Notes: generated by a model not told the origin, from the sequence alone. DNA of 64,000 nucleotides from Azolla pinnata (GCA_037176905.1 JBBBWG010027002.1:1-64000); one strand, 5' to 3'. Shown: positions 39,351 to 50,720, numbered from the stretch's first letter. A program made the numbers and translations.

Positions 39351-39369
39351 GCATGCTGAAAGAATTAAG

Positions 39370-40257
39370 TCCTCTCAAATTTGGTCTTTTCAGACATCTG
39401 TGGCCCGATGTCACATTGGTCTTTTGGTAATAAGTTGTACTTCGTCATGTTCATAAACGATACGACTCGGAAGGTGTAGGCTTATTCGACACATACAAAA
39501 TATCTCATTTTCACGATCTTCAAGGATTGGTTCACAATGGTTGAAAATCAGACAAATCGAAAGTTGAAATGTTTCACAGTCTTCAAGGACTAGCGCACAC
39601 AATATCAGCTTCACATTCACTCGGCTCTCAAGTCTCTAGTATGGTCGTAATTGATACTACAAAGTGAGCAGAGCTTACAAAAAATTAGAGTAGTGGTACA
39701 ATTACTAAGTATGGATGTACCAAGTATGATCGTACTTGAACCGGATAGTTCAGTCTTATGACATCAATCTAAGAGACTGTTATAGCCAATGAGAGATACT
39801 TTCCTGGCCTCTTTTTCACAGACGTCGGTGAACCAATAATATACAAAGAAACAATCGAAGTTACGAATGCTACAATTTACTAATGCATAATAAAATTCGA
39901 AATGAAGTTTATCTAAAATAAATGAGAAATGGGACTTGGTAAAACTTCTGAAGAATTGTACAACACTATCATGCAAGTCGGTCTTTTGACTAAAATAGAC
40001 ACCTGATTACTCTAGTCCCAAGTACAAGGCGCACATCATAACAACGAGGTTTCGATAGATGATGACATTTTGATTTCTCATCAGCATCGTAATGATCGAG
40101 AAAGAGTTTTTTCAGCTAGAGGTGAAAACAACTTTCTTGTACGGTGATCTGAATGAGAAAATCTACATGGAGCGACCGCAAGGTTTCATGCCACCTAGTC
40201 GTGAACATCTCGTATGTCAATTACGAAATATCTTGTCAAATCAACTCTCCTTTTATC

Positions 40258-40260
<3 letters not shown>
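39370..40260 (+). mobile_element. Ty1/Copia retrotransposon fossil: integrase and reverse-transcriptase fragments
   Basis: A fragment resembling the Copia integrase core lies at about 39395-39600 and a reverse-transcriptase fragment at about 40095-40240 (key words KTTFLYGDLNEKIYMERPQGF-like, typical of Copia RVT_2). The order integrase then reverse transcriptase on the + strand is the Copia order. No long terminal repeats were found at its sides. The copy is old, incomplete and clearly broken, with several breaks and internal loss. Confidence 0.82.
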
Positions 40261-40287
<27 letters not shown>

Positions 40288-40288
<1 letters not shown>

Positions 40289-41505
40289 ACAAACCCTTAT
40301 ATATAATATATTTTAAAATTGTCAAATAAAACTCTCATTTTATCTTACAGATATATGTTGAGATACTCTAGAAAGTCCATTTAATAAGAAACAAAACCTC
40401 AAGCTCCAGCTATACCACATACCCAAGTACCTCAGATAATCAAACACAACCTTATGTATAATATATGTCAAAATTGCCAAATAAACTCTCAATTCATCCT
40501 ACATGTATACGTTGAATACTCCATAAAGTCTATAAAATAAGAAATCAAACCTCAAGCGCCAGCATACCACATACCCAAGTACTTCAGATAATCAAACACA
40601 ACATTAAATATAATATATTTTAAAATCGTCAAACAAAACCATCTTTTTATCCGACATATATATGTTGAGATACTTTAGAAAATCAATTGAATAAAAACTA
40701 AACTTCAAGCTCCAACTATACCACATATCCAAGTACCTCAGATAATCAAACACAACCTTATACATAATGTATGTTAAAATTGCTAAATAAACTCTCAACT
40801 TATCCTACATATATACATTGAGATACTCTAGAAATTCTATAAAATAAGAAATTAAACCTCAAGCGCTAACATACCACATACCCAAGTACCTCATTTAATC
40901 AAATACAACCTTATATATAATATATGTGTTAAAAATGTCAAATGAACTCTCTTGTTATCTTGCATATATATGTTAAGATACTCTAGAAAGTCAATCAAAT
41001 AAGAAACCAAACCTCAAGCTCCAACTATACCATATACCCAAGTACCTTAGATAATCAAACACAACCTTATATATAATATATGTAAAAATTGCCAAATAGA
41101 CTCTCAAATTATCTTACATGTATACATTGAGATACTCTAGAAAGTCTATAAAATAAAAAACCAAACCTCAAGCTCCAACATACCATATACCCAAGTACCT
41201 CATATAATCAAACACAACCTTATATATAATATATATGTAAAAAATGCCAAATAAACTCTCTTTTTATCTTGTATATATATGTTGAGATACTCTAGAAAAT
41301 CCATCAAATAAGAAACCAAACCTCAAGCTCCAATTATACCATATACCCAAGCACAACCTTATATATAACATATGTCAAAATTGTCAAATAAACTCTCAAT
41401 TTATCTTACATGTATACGTCGAAATAATCCGAAAAGTCTATCAAATAAGAAATAAAACCTCAAGCTCCGAGTATACCACATACCCAAGTATCTCAAGATA
41501 ATTCT
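40288..41505. repeat. Satellite-like array of about 154-bp monomers in alternating A/B order
   Basis: Eight monomers. The landmark AACCTCAAGC recurs at about 40395, 40548, 40701, 40855, 41010, 41164, 41319 and 41456 (steps of 153-155, last step shortened to 137). Monomers alternate between type A (ATATATGTTGAGATA, CCAACTATACC) and type B (ACATGTATACATTGAGATA, TCTATAAAATAAG, CCAACATACC). The true repeat is thus a dimer of about 308 bp. Strongly AT-rich. A (TA)n run at about 40268-40288 borders it. Confidence 0.92.
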
Positions 41506-41880
41506 TCTTCCTTAGTGTTTTCTTAGACTTCTCTTCCTTACCGTTTTCTTATACTTTTTCTTCCTTTTGTTTTCTCTTCCTTCCTCTTCTTCTTCTTCTT
41601 CTTCTTCTTCTTCCTTCTTGTTCTTGTTCTTCTTGTTCTTGTTCTTCTTCTTCCTTCCTGTTCTTCTCCTTCTTCTTCTCCTTCTTCTTCTTCTTCTTCC
41701 TTCCTCTTCTTCTTCTTCTTCTTCTTCTTCTCCTTTGGTTCTTCTTCTTCGCCTCGAGTTACCATCTGTGTATCCGGAGACTGCGGCGCTCACAGGTATC
41801 TTGCTTCTTCTTCTTCTTCGTTTTGATTTCTGTTCTTCCATCTCTCTCTCTCTCTCTCTCTCTCGATCTCTCGATCTTCT
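41506..41880. repeat. CTT/CTTCC-rich and CT microsatellites
   Basis: Several (CTT)n runs separated by CCTTCC and GTTCTTGTT words, then (CT)n at about 41841-41864. Long open frames on both strands (poly-Ser on +, poly-Glu/Arg/Lys on -) result from this composition and are not genes. Confidence 0.88.
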
Positions 41881-42709
41881 TGGAGGAAGAGCGGTGGGCA
41901 TTTTGTCAGACCGGCCGTTGCTCCCTTTCTCTTTCAATCGGATCGGAGCGCTCAAGCAATCGGACGTCTTTTCCTCTCTCTCGTCTACTTCACGGAGCGC
42001 TAGTCTGTTCTCCCAATCCGATCCGATTGCACTGCTCATCGTAATTCAACTGCTCAAGTGATTCGAAGGAGGCGACAGGCATTTGCTCAGGCCTGTTGAA
42101 GCAGTGTTCAAGAGACCAAATCCATTTTCAGATCGGACCTGATGAACGGTTTCTTCCATCACGGGTTAATCAGAAGCTGGAAAGGAATAGAAGATCACTC
42201 TGGCGTAGTCGTTGAGCCACCGGATCTTCATCCGCAAGAATGTACCGAATTCCCACGGGGAACTCGCTGTGCTTGACTGGCTCGAAATTCGCATGTTCTG
42301 TGTTGTTTCGGCCTCGATGAGAAGAAGTAGTACTGCTTTCCAATCTTTACAAACATTCTTTTCTCAGTCCCGAGCAATTCCAATCAGGTTCTCTTCCGTG
42401 ACACTGTGACGTTTTCTTCTCTTTTAGGTCTTGTTTTGGCCTTGTGGAGCTTGGGAACATGGAAATGACCCGACTTTCTCAGCACATTGAAGACAGGTAC
42501 TGGCCCTTTCTTCACCATGTGGAATTCATTCTTTTCGGTTCTCTTCTCTGCATTCCTCTTCTTGTTTGAGGCATTTGGTCGATCCCAAACTTTTTTTTGA
42601 TTTGAGGGTGAAATGCAGCAGTTCTTTGTTTCGGCTCTCTTTGATTAGTAAGTGCTCTTGGTTCCGTGGATGTCATCTGGCGATTCGCTTTCCTTTGCGC
42701 TTACTATCG
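41881..42709. other. Possible 5' end of a lost or truncated gene (+), unconfirmed
   Basis: After the CT-rich tract the sequence is GC-richer, as in a plant 5' leader. A candidate first exon begins with ATG at 42460 (MEMTRLSQHIEDR) and meets a consensus GTACTG donor at about 42497. No downstream exon was recognised; what follows is unassigned DNA and Copia fossil. It may be a stranded 5' gene fragment or chance. Confidence 0.25.
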
Positions 42710-43055
42710 CTATTTAGCGGCGCTCAGATCTAAGGTGTATTTGTGGTACCTATCCAAGTATAGCTGGAAGTGGTACTTTCTTTTCTCTTCCTCCATTGCC
42801 AGGAAGCTTTCTAGGAGCATTGCTCCCTCGGACCTAGAAAACCGCTCATGTTGAGCTTTGTTCATCATTTCGACAATCTTAGCCTTTCGCTCTTTGCATT
42901 TTGTGTACTCGGCGTTGCATGTATAGTCTATTCTGTACATTTCGGGAATATCGTTGACAAGTAACTCTCTAACCCACTACACTTTGACATAATAGTCGTC
43001 CTCTGGAAGAGCTAGATAAATGTTGGCCTTGTGCATTGCTTCCCAAGTACCCATT
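42710..43055 (-). pseudogene. Unidentified coding remnant
   Basis: An open frame of 76 codons (42940 down to 42710, starts MYRIDYTCNAEYTKCKERKA) has a natural-looking amino-acid mix. The same frame continues upstream to about 43055 (MGTWEAMHKANIYLALPEDD) across one TAG. This suggests a decayed exon or transposon gene. I do not recognise the family, and the neighbouring fossils suggest a mobile-element origin. Confidence 0.35.
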
Positions 43056-43869
43056 GTCTAATTCGACGCTCTAATCATACTCTGATGCAAGGATTATGAT
43101 TCGGAATCTTGCTTATAAATCTCGAGTAACAGAATTTGCTTTGTGGGTTCACACATTTTTTTGAATTTCATGACGTTGCCCAGTCAGTTGGCTTGGGTTT
43201 AGACACCGGCTTTAATGCAGTGCAGAGGGCCTTGCATACTTGATGATACGCGGTTGAGGTTTCTATGAATCTCCAATCATCATCTCATATGTTCTCTAGT
43301 ATGATATCATTGACACCAAAGTCTACCGCTTCTCTATGTACTTATCCATGAGTAATACTTTGCGCACATTTATCTTGGGGACTTACATTACATGGGGCCC
43401 ATTTCAGATATAATTAGTAGATAGCCCGACTCTTGCCATGTATACGATTCCTTGAGAAAAATATGTAAGGAGGCACAATAAGCATGTGGTGTGTATCTTC
43501 TTCCATATGATGAAGATGAATGCCACTCCTTTATCTAGAGATTCAAAAAGAGGAACACTATTAGGCTTACAGGAATGTTTCTGCCGTAAACCTACGAGTT
43601 TTAAGTATTCCCTTCTTGTACTTGAGAATGAAGCTTCAGATCATGCTTATAGGTTAGTACAAGAACCAAAAAGGTGGAGAGGCTAGCAGGAAATATCGAT
43701 GTTAAAGGTTGGTAATTCCAGATGAAACATGAGGATGTTTTGAGTAGAAAGGCACAGGATCCCAAATAGCCTAAAAACATCTCTTTGCTTTTTCATTTTC
43801 TGATTCTCCTTTTATCAAGTCCCATTGCCCCTACAGGGTATGAACTAGTTGAGTCCATGTGCATTAATT
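43056..43869. other. Unassigned AT-rich region
   Basis: Short open frames only (for example 43486-43686, +). It lies between an unidentified coding remnant and a Copia fossil on the same strand, so it may include further element remains, but no protein motif was recognised. Confidence 0.35.
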
Positions 43870-44290
43870 ATCTCTGCCAGGGGTTCAATGGGGCTGTCAA
43901 AAATAGCATGATATTGTCTTTTCTAGATAAACTAAGGGGAGTGCTGCAAATAGTATTCCTACCTCTAAATCTAATGCTATCCGGAGCATCCAGTTCGAAT
44001 CTTGGAAAACCAAATCCATAGGAGCGAGTGTTTCTGAATAATTCACTCCATATGTTTGAGTGTGCCATTTCACCACTAATCTTGTGTATTATCTTTCCAA
44101 TGATCCATCTATATATTTCACTGATTACAACCATTTACACCCCACTATTTTCTTTCCTTTCGGTAAGCTAACAGGCTCCCATGTCTCGTTTTTTCCCCTA
44201 ATGCTTGCATCTCAACATTGATAGCTTGTTTCCAATTCTCGCTAGATAATGCCTGGGACAAGTTTTGGGGCTATTTAAGCTCATAAGAAA
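43870..44290 (-). mobile_element. Ty1/Copia reverse-transcriptase fossil
   Basis: Reading on the minus strand, the segment resembles the start of the Copia reverse-transcriptase domain (RVT_2). It has the tryptophan-led ENWKQAINVEMQAL-like word and the later GCKW and YGVNYSETLA-like words in the expected order. No flanking long terminal repeats or other domains were found. It is a short, old and broken fragment with several breaks. Confidence 0.78.
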
Positions 44291-44699
44291 GTGCGTATAG
44301 ATTGGAGAAAATTTCACATATTTGGAGAGAGGATGTAATAGTATTGTAGCGCATTCCCTAATTCATTACTAATATTGGTAAGAAACCCTTGGTTGATGTA
44401 TTTGATTCAACTTGTAAATGGAGATGGAGGGAGATTATTTACCTACCATTCTTATGCGGTGTTCCTTGCACCCTCTTGCTTTGGAACACCTTTTCTGATA
44501 TTCTTTGTGCTTGCCCTTCGCATGCCCTTTTCTATCTTCCAAACTATGGTTTTGCTAGCTTCCTTTTTTGCCCTCTCTCTTCTGCACTATTCCATTTCTC
44601 TCGCTTACTATTTTGTGTGGCCCCTTCTTCACGATCTCTCTACTTCTCCTACGGATTGCTCTCTGTTCTCTCTGTTCAAAACACCAATTAGTGCTCAGT
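44291..44699. other. Unassigned region between Copia fossil and KCS pseudogene
   Basis: Overlapping hydrophobic open frames occur on the + strand (44375-44704) but show no known domain. May contain the 3' flank of the KCS pseudogene. Confidence 0.35.
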
Positions 44700-44839
44700 T
44701 GTGAGGCATGGGCCGAGTTTGGCCAAGACAAGTTTGGCTGCCGTGAATCTCCATCATTGCGATCATCATGAACATCAAGTAGTGGCCCATCCACGGCCAG
44801 TTCATGCTCAAACGCAGAGCAGCAATTGGTATGTCACGC

Positions 44840-44900
44840 TTGGCCTCATCCCTTAACAATGGCCAACAATTGGCCTCATCCCTTAACAATGGCCAACAAG
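44840..44900. repeat. Short tandem duplication (about 29 bp) in the KCS pseudogene
   Basis: The words TTGGCCTCATCCC and TTAACAATGGCCAACAA occur twice in direct succession within block 3. This adds a duplicated stretch to the KCS reading and is a further sign of decay. Confidence 0.85.
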
Positions 44901-45244
44901 GAGGGGAAGAGAATCTGCTCTGAGAGGAGGACAAGGGTTGAGGCTGGTGGTGTTGGCCTTGATGGTGTTCTCTGCTAAGGCCATGAGCTCCTTAGACTGG
45001 GAGATGCCCACTTTACTGTTCCATCTAGCGACTTCCTCCCATCATCATCATCATCATCTTCGTCTTTCTTTTGATAGATGCAACGGTAAGCATGATCATT
45101 GTGCCCTTGTGGGTGTGGCCTCAGGAAGATAGATGTACTTCAACAACTTCAATGGGCAGTTGCCGAAGTACCAGTCAGAGTGTGATGTTCTCCATGCTCA
45201 CCACTAATATGACCATGCCGCTGCTGTTGATCCACTAGCATGAC

Positions 45245-46480
45245 CAACATGACTGCTGCTGGCTGTCACACATTGCTCACCACTAGCACAATTGCCTTCA
45301 ATTGTCACAGAATCAGCATGGTGATTCGTATCCCAGCAAAGAATCACTTTCCAAAGTCACAGTGGGATGGATCGTAGAGAGGTTGTACTCACACTCAGAA
45401 TCAGATAGAAACACAGAAAATTACAGAAAACAACAAAGTTTCCTTATTGCTCGATTAGAGCTATATAATCATTAGAGAGCACCGTTATTTATCAGTTACT
45501 CATTTCTCACATTTCATGATTAATTATAACTCTTCATTCCTATATAATTTCGTTTCTCCTATTTCTTATATATTTCACATTGCATTACTCCTCATTAGTG
45601 ACCAGTAACATTATTTTCCATGCTCGTGGGACTGTTCCAAATGGTACGCATTTTATAATCATGGTTATATGAATTAAAGTTTTATTTTCAGTATATTTAC
45701 TCATCATCATCCAAGATGTGCATGATAGTAGGTTTCTTTTGAATCTGCTCATTCTCGAGAGGTTCTTTCAGTGCCATTTTTGGGTCGGCTTCAGCATATA
45801 TACCAACTTCTTCACTGTCTAACTATTGCTGTCTGGCTTGTGCTCTCTCAACAAGCTTATTATTACATTATTTTGTTGTAATACCATCGTCATCAAATTA
45901 GCAATGATATTTTTTTTTAGATTGTAACGGTGTTTTAGTCGTCCAGCTTTCAAAAGCTTGAACCCCTTTTTACCTTGTTTTCTTTATTTTCCTTATATAC
46001 TTGGAATTCTACTGGTTGTCCCTCCATTTGGTCTATGGCTTTGCCACTCTTGTACTTTTACATTAGTTTTTGGATTATGTCTACGTTTACCATCTTCTTG
46101 GCTGTCAGAAAGCCCGTAAGTCTTTGCACATGACCTCTTTCCCCCTTCAGATCCAACTATTAGTTTTGTTGTAGTGACTTCTTGGTAGTTTACAACATCA
46201 TACAAGCTGCTGGTGAATTCTTAAAGTTTTTGGTGTAGAGTAGGCCCTACTGGGGTGTCTTGTGTTCCAGTCCTTGAATTCTGTCATTCTCGAGGAAAAT
46301 ATGCATTTTTACTTCCTATGCCTTCCTTGGTCTCACTATTGGGCAGCTCTGCGTCGGCTGTGCTACCCCAGCCTCATCCACTTCCAAGACCGTCTGCTCA
46401 TCTCTTTGATTGGGTTGTGGGTTCTCCAGGTATACTCTTTCTTCTTCTTCTCCAGATCATCGGCATAGAATGGCATGGGA
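45245..46480. other. Unidentified 1.2-kb insertion inside the KCS pseudogene
   Basis: It separates two KCS segments that are contiguous in intact genes (after VIAMDLAT and before VVSMENITL). It is AT-rich with no KCS similarity. One open frame (46205-45993, -) is Lys/Gln-rich and unrecognised. No clear terminal repeats were found, so the class of the inserted element is undetermined; a retrotransposon origin is possible. Confidence 0.55.
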
Positions 46481-46669
46481 TAGACTGATGGCAGTGCAAC
46501 CATCGGCGGCCCTTGCTAGAAGAAGCTAAGTTGCCAAGTCCATTGCAATGACCCCTCCTGCTGAGGTTGAAGCTCCTCATCCTAACACACAGCACGTAGC
46601 GCAGCACGATCTCAGCTGCTAGTATGATGGTGTTGGCATGAACAGGTTGCAGTTCACCATGTCCTTCGG

Positions 46670-47093
46670 TGTTAGAAATGAGAGCTTGATAGGAAACTAG
46701 CACGAGGAAAAATCTCGAAGAACGAAATCAAGCTATTAATCAGTAAGGATCAAGACTAGGTAATAGTAACAATAGTACTTAAACTAGGCGTAGTCACAAG
46801 AGAGGGAGAGTTGGAGGGAATAGAACAGGCAAGTATATTCAAAAAGAGAAAGTAGTTCCGTCTAATCTGACTCTTCATGAGAGGTGAAGTTATATACAAG
46901 CATGTGGTCGTCGCATGACCGGCCACATGTTGTTGCATGCAAAACATGCTAATTACATATGCTAAATATATTTGCTGACTATTCCAGTGCATATATTATA
47001 TTTCGTTGCAAGACATGCTAATTACATATGCTGACTATTCATATGCATACATTTCTTTATGTATGTACATCCTATATCCAATATTATCTAACA
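46670..47093. mobile_element. Solo LTR (Copia-like) inserted in the KCS pseudogene
   Basis: A 424-bp block begins TGTTAG and ends CTAACA, the short inverted termini typical of Copia LTRs. It splits the KCS reading exactly between VRPK and KD. The flanks CTTCGG (46664-46669) and CTTGGG (47094-47099) match at five of six bases, consistent with a diverged target duplication. No internal coding region is attached, so it looks like an LTR left after recombination. Moderately old. Confidence 0.72.
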
Positions 47094-47266
47094 CTTGGGC
47101 CTCACCTCCATCCTTGCCAGCAGCGCCATGCACACCAACTCTGACAGCCATTCCCACGTGCCTTTCTTGCAATGCCAATCCCCAGCATCACCATCAGGGA
47201 CAGCGGGATGAGGAGCAAGTAGAGGGTATGCTGGATCAGGTAATGGTACTGTAGCTTCATGTACTC

Positions 47267-50072
47267 AAAACTTCATGAATCCCAACAGTTGTGGGAAAGC
47301 ATATTGCTGCTTCTGATGGAGCAAGATGCCTGCCATTGCGATCATGGTGGGGGTGAATGATGGTGGTGGTGATGGAGTTTGATGCTGCTGTTGATTTTGG
47401 TAAGGGTGGATGTATGGAAGCTGCCATGAAAGCTTAGATTGGGCCTCTGATTTGAGATCAGATCAAATTGATGAAGGAAAATGTGTAGAAGAAATCCAAT
47501 ACTGGGGGGTTATGGAAGTTTCCAAGTTGGGGCTTGGAAGTTCAAGAGAAAGAGGGTATCTAGAGAGAGAACCTCATAAGAGAGCTATGCTAAGGCATTG
47601 AAGGATAAAAGAGGGACCTTTATTCTGGCTGGATTGGTCTCTCTACTAGGCCATCAGCTAGGTTCACTTGGGGCTTTAGTATCGGTAAGCTCACCATGGG
47701 TGGCATAGAGAGGGAGTAAGAGAGAGAGAGAGAGAGAGAGGCTAATAAAGGTGGAAAAGCATCTTGTATTAGAAGATGGTTAGAAAGAAAGAATGGTATA
47801 TTAATGTAAGCATCTTGTATTAGAAGATGGTTAGAAAGAACGAATGGTATATTAATGTCTTCTTAGGCCAATGTTGGCCCATGAGACAAAACGTACAACA
47901 ATGTTTGTATGTATATTCACTCATCTATGAGAGTATGATAATAATTAAAGATACAATAATCTAATGTTCAAACAAGGAAATATCGAATGAAAAGATAGAA
48001 AAGTGATAAGTAGACATAGTTTATAATGGAACAATCTCAAAGGAAAGTGAGAGAACGAGTGTGGGGTGGACAATGATGTGATTGTGTTGTTTCATTGTAG
48101 CCCAATCATAGCTCTTAAGCGAGGCAATTCACGTTGCCTAATTCTTTTGAATGTCTCGCTTCACAAAGCGAGACCACGTGGCCAATTGAATTGAGCTTAT
48201 ATTTTGACTGTTTGGTCAATGCAAATAGTAGAGTGAGGGTGAGTGGGGTTGACCCATAGAGTGCAACTAGATTGTTCTAGTAGTTGCACAGTAGTTCAGT
48301 GACATTCATATCTGTAACATATTTGTGACTTAAATATGAATGTAAGTGGGCTAGTGTGTAACTAGAAGATATATTCATTGATGGTAAAGTCAATATAAGC
48401 CCACTTCAAGTGGGCATGTAATCTCTGTTGCCTTTTTCTCATCACAAGATATATATTCTTCATCTCTAATTCTCTCATATTCTGAACTTGAGAAAGAGAG
48501 AACGGAAGTAAATGTTTAGCGAACTAATTGAAAGCCTCTTAAACGAAAGGAATTGAAGTTCTTCCAAGAAAAGATGAGAAAACGAAGCTTTCAAAGGACA
48601 CATGTACAACACTATGGGCATATTGTAAACAAGAGTATAGAAAACTTGGCTTCATCATTAAAACTTAATATAAGAAGAGTAATTTCATAGAAAAAACGTG
48701 CTTGTGCTAGAGGATTGTTGTGCACAAGAGAAGATCTTATTAAGGAGTATATAAAGTATATAACAGAGGTGATCTATTCGTAAACTTATGTAAAAGAAAT
48801 AAAATGTTTACACACCTGCATAACGGTGTGCATGTAAATTTAGCGCCCGGAAGCTGAAGTTTTGACATTAAAAATCTATCTGTAAAGGTAACTTGGTGAA
48901 TGAGCCAAGAGAAATACAGAGCTTGATTTAATAGTACTGGAAATATACAAAGACAACATTGAGGACACAAATAAGTAACATATAGACCAAGTAATGACTT
49001 CTAATAATTAGAATTTAGTTATGAGACCATGATTCATTGTTGTTTTGTCAAAGTTATATGTGAAAATGTCTTATAGGAATTAATGTTACTTTGTTATACT
49101 TTTTGTGGTACATACTAAAACTTAAAGTAGACATTTTCATCTACAGCTTTAACAAAACAATATATTTTGATTAGCTCTTCCTTCAATATTACTTGAGCAG
49201 AAAACTCTAAACTTAAGATTGCATTTGTGTTGATACAGATATTGAAACACTTTCTTTCGTTTCTAACCAAAGCTCGTGAAACTTTAGCATTGTTTGGATT
49301 GCATGTAAGAGCTTTTTCTCGTGATTCCAGTCTCAAGCGACGAGTATAGTGTCATATACAATCACTTTCTTTACATTGTCTTTTCACTGTAAAAAAACAA
49401 GTCTTGCATATTTTCTTGTTTATGTTAATTGTTTGTCTTTGTATATAGGGATTTCTCACAAGTATCTTTGAAGTAAGCCATCGGTCTAAGAAGAGAGATG
49501 AGTTGTGATCACCAAACTAACAACATTGAATAGATGGTTTTGTTTCCATCGGAGCCTTTCATAGAGAAGAGGGAGACGGCTGGCGTAGTTTTGAATGTAG
49601 AAATGTTGCTCTTGATTGTAATCCAGCGACAAACTTTCGGAAAATGGTAGCTCATGGTATTTGATCTTCTGCAAAGAAACCTAAGTTCAAACCTCGACAT
49701 TCTGCGGTGGCATCTAGTGGTTATAAAAAGCCACAGAAGTGAGAGATTTGAAGCTTGTGCAAGCAAAGGATAATCCGAGATGGTGTCTAAGGATGGTGTT
49801 CTCAGATGGTGTCTAAGAGAAGCGAGATCCGGAGCTTACTACGTGTGACTTGCTGCTATAATTGGGTAAAGATTTGGACCCAGACATGTTTTACTCGCGT
49901 TGGGAAGAAGGGAATCGTGTGGAGGGAGCGAGAAACTGGAGAGTTCATGCTTTGTTCCGTGATTGAGCATATTATTTGGCGGCTCTCTCGAAAGTGGCCA
50001 AAGCGAGGCTTGAACTCGGGGCTCTTTCCGCTCCTTGTTATACTCGAATAGGAACCCAAAAACAGGATCATG
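47267..50072. other. Unassigned intergenic DNA
   Basis: Contains an (AG)n run at about 47720-47740, a 50-bp tandem duplication (see separate entry) and AT-rich sequence. The stretch around 48050-48500 has the look of a retrotransposon LTR (TATA-like words, CTCTCATATTCTG end), but no boundaries or partner copy were found. Near 49690 and 50005 there are B-box-like words without a full tRNA fold. No gene recognised. Confidence 0.4.
47759..47858. repeat. 50-bp tandem duplication
   Basis: Two copies, 47759-47808 and 47809-47858, start AGCATCTTGTATTAGAAGAT and end GGTATATTAATGT, with one or two differences. It lies in the copy of the dispersed repeat shared with 34340 and 38330. Confidence 0.92.
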
Positions 50073-50111
50073 AACCCTAAACCCTAAACCCTAAACCCTA
50101 AATCCTAAACC
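50073..50111. repeat. Short telomere-like tract (CCCTAAA)
   Basis: About five CCCTAAA heptamers, one varied to TCCTAAA. Exact plant telomere motif, unlike the 8-mer tract at 21.7 kb. Confidence 0.93.
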
Positions 50112-50234
50112 TTTGATTGGTGCACATGTCCCCACATGTGGGGACAAACAACATGCCTCATATGGCATGCTTTTTTTGTCCTTGGGAAACCAAATCTATT
50201 GAGATGAAGAATCCTTCTTTTCTTTTTTTTCTCT

Positions 50235-50622
50235 GGGAAAACTATCGGAAAACAACTAACAAATTTATTAATCACATTTTCAATGCCTCCCTACTTCAAA
50301 ATTACGGCTTAACGTCTAGTTTTATCTCTCGCTAAAAATTAATGCCCAATTAATTGATTATCACAGTGAGGGAATCGATTAGTAAACAATAGTTAGGAAG
50401 TAATGAAGAAAATAGTAAAATAGTAGTAGGAAGATTATGAATCAGTGAGCATGAGAAGAGCGATGGAAGTGATTAGTAAGAGAAGGATAGAATCCACTAG
50501 CAAGAAGTGATTAGGAATTCATTGATTAACGACAAAACTAGACGTTAATTTGTAATTTCTAATTTTAGTAGATGTTAAAATGTAATTAATAAATTTGTTA
50601 GGAGTTTTCATTTCTGTTTCTA
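50235..50622. mobile_element. MITE with long inverted termini (Mutator-type, same family as 59.97 kb)
   Basis: The left end (GGGAAAACTATC, then AACTAACAAATTTATTAAT and CACATTTT) and the inverted right end (CTCCTAACAAATTTATTAAT, TACATTTT) form inverted repeats of about 80 bases, which end at AACGTCTAGTTTT on both sides. There is no coding capacity. The left end matches that of the element at 59973. The outer right boundary is approximate and no clean target duplication was found. Confidence 0.72.
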
Positions 50623-50720
50623 GCCTTTCTACTATCCTTCCTCTTATTTTTTTTAAAAAGTACTAAAAAGGAACAGGAAAAGTCCAAGGCCTTTGTAAAT
50701 TCAACTAAAAAGGTTTTCGT

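Larger units (their letters stand above)
44700..47266 (-). pseudogene. 3-ketoacyl-CoA synthase (KCS/FAE1-like) pseudogene, broken into three blocks
   Basis: KCS enzymes condense malonyl-CoA with long acyl-CoA in the ER for wax and sphingolipid chains. Three blocks in gene order are visible. Block 1 (47266-47094) has the N-terminal membrane region (KLQYHYLIQHTLYLLLIPLS) and ALLARMEVRPK. Block 2 (46669-about 46485) has KPKD-type continuation VNCNLFMPTPSY, then SFNL and VIAMDLAT. Block 3 (about 45240-44700) has VILVVSMENITL, WYFGN, HNDHAYRCIYQKKD, KVGISQSKELMALAENTIKA and LVLLSEQILFPSLL. The GMGCSAG motif with the catalytic Cys is missing (short deletion near 46590). About 100 residues after the membrane region are absent. 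Frame changes, stops, a solo LTR and a 1.2-kb insertion show it is dead. Confidence 0.85.

Noticed and set aside
41512-42061. 164-175-codon open frames rich in Ser or Glu/Arg/Lys
   Set aside because: Low-complexity translation of CTT repeats, with both strands open; no family match.
48050-48520. Suspected retrotransposon LTR
   Set aside because: Composition is suggestive but no TG/CA boundaries, target duplication or second copy could be defined.
49500-50051. Possible tRNA gene or tRNA-derived SINE (GGTTTGAACTT near 49690 and GAGTTCAAGCC near 50005, both on the minus strand)
   Set aside because: B-box-like words only; no matching A-box at proper distance, no cloverleaf and no poly-T stop could be built.
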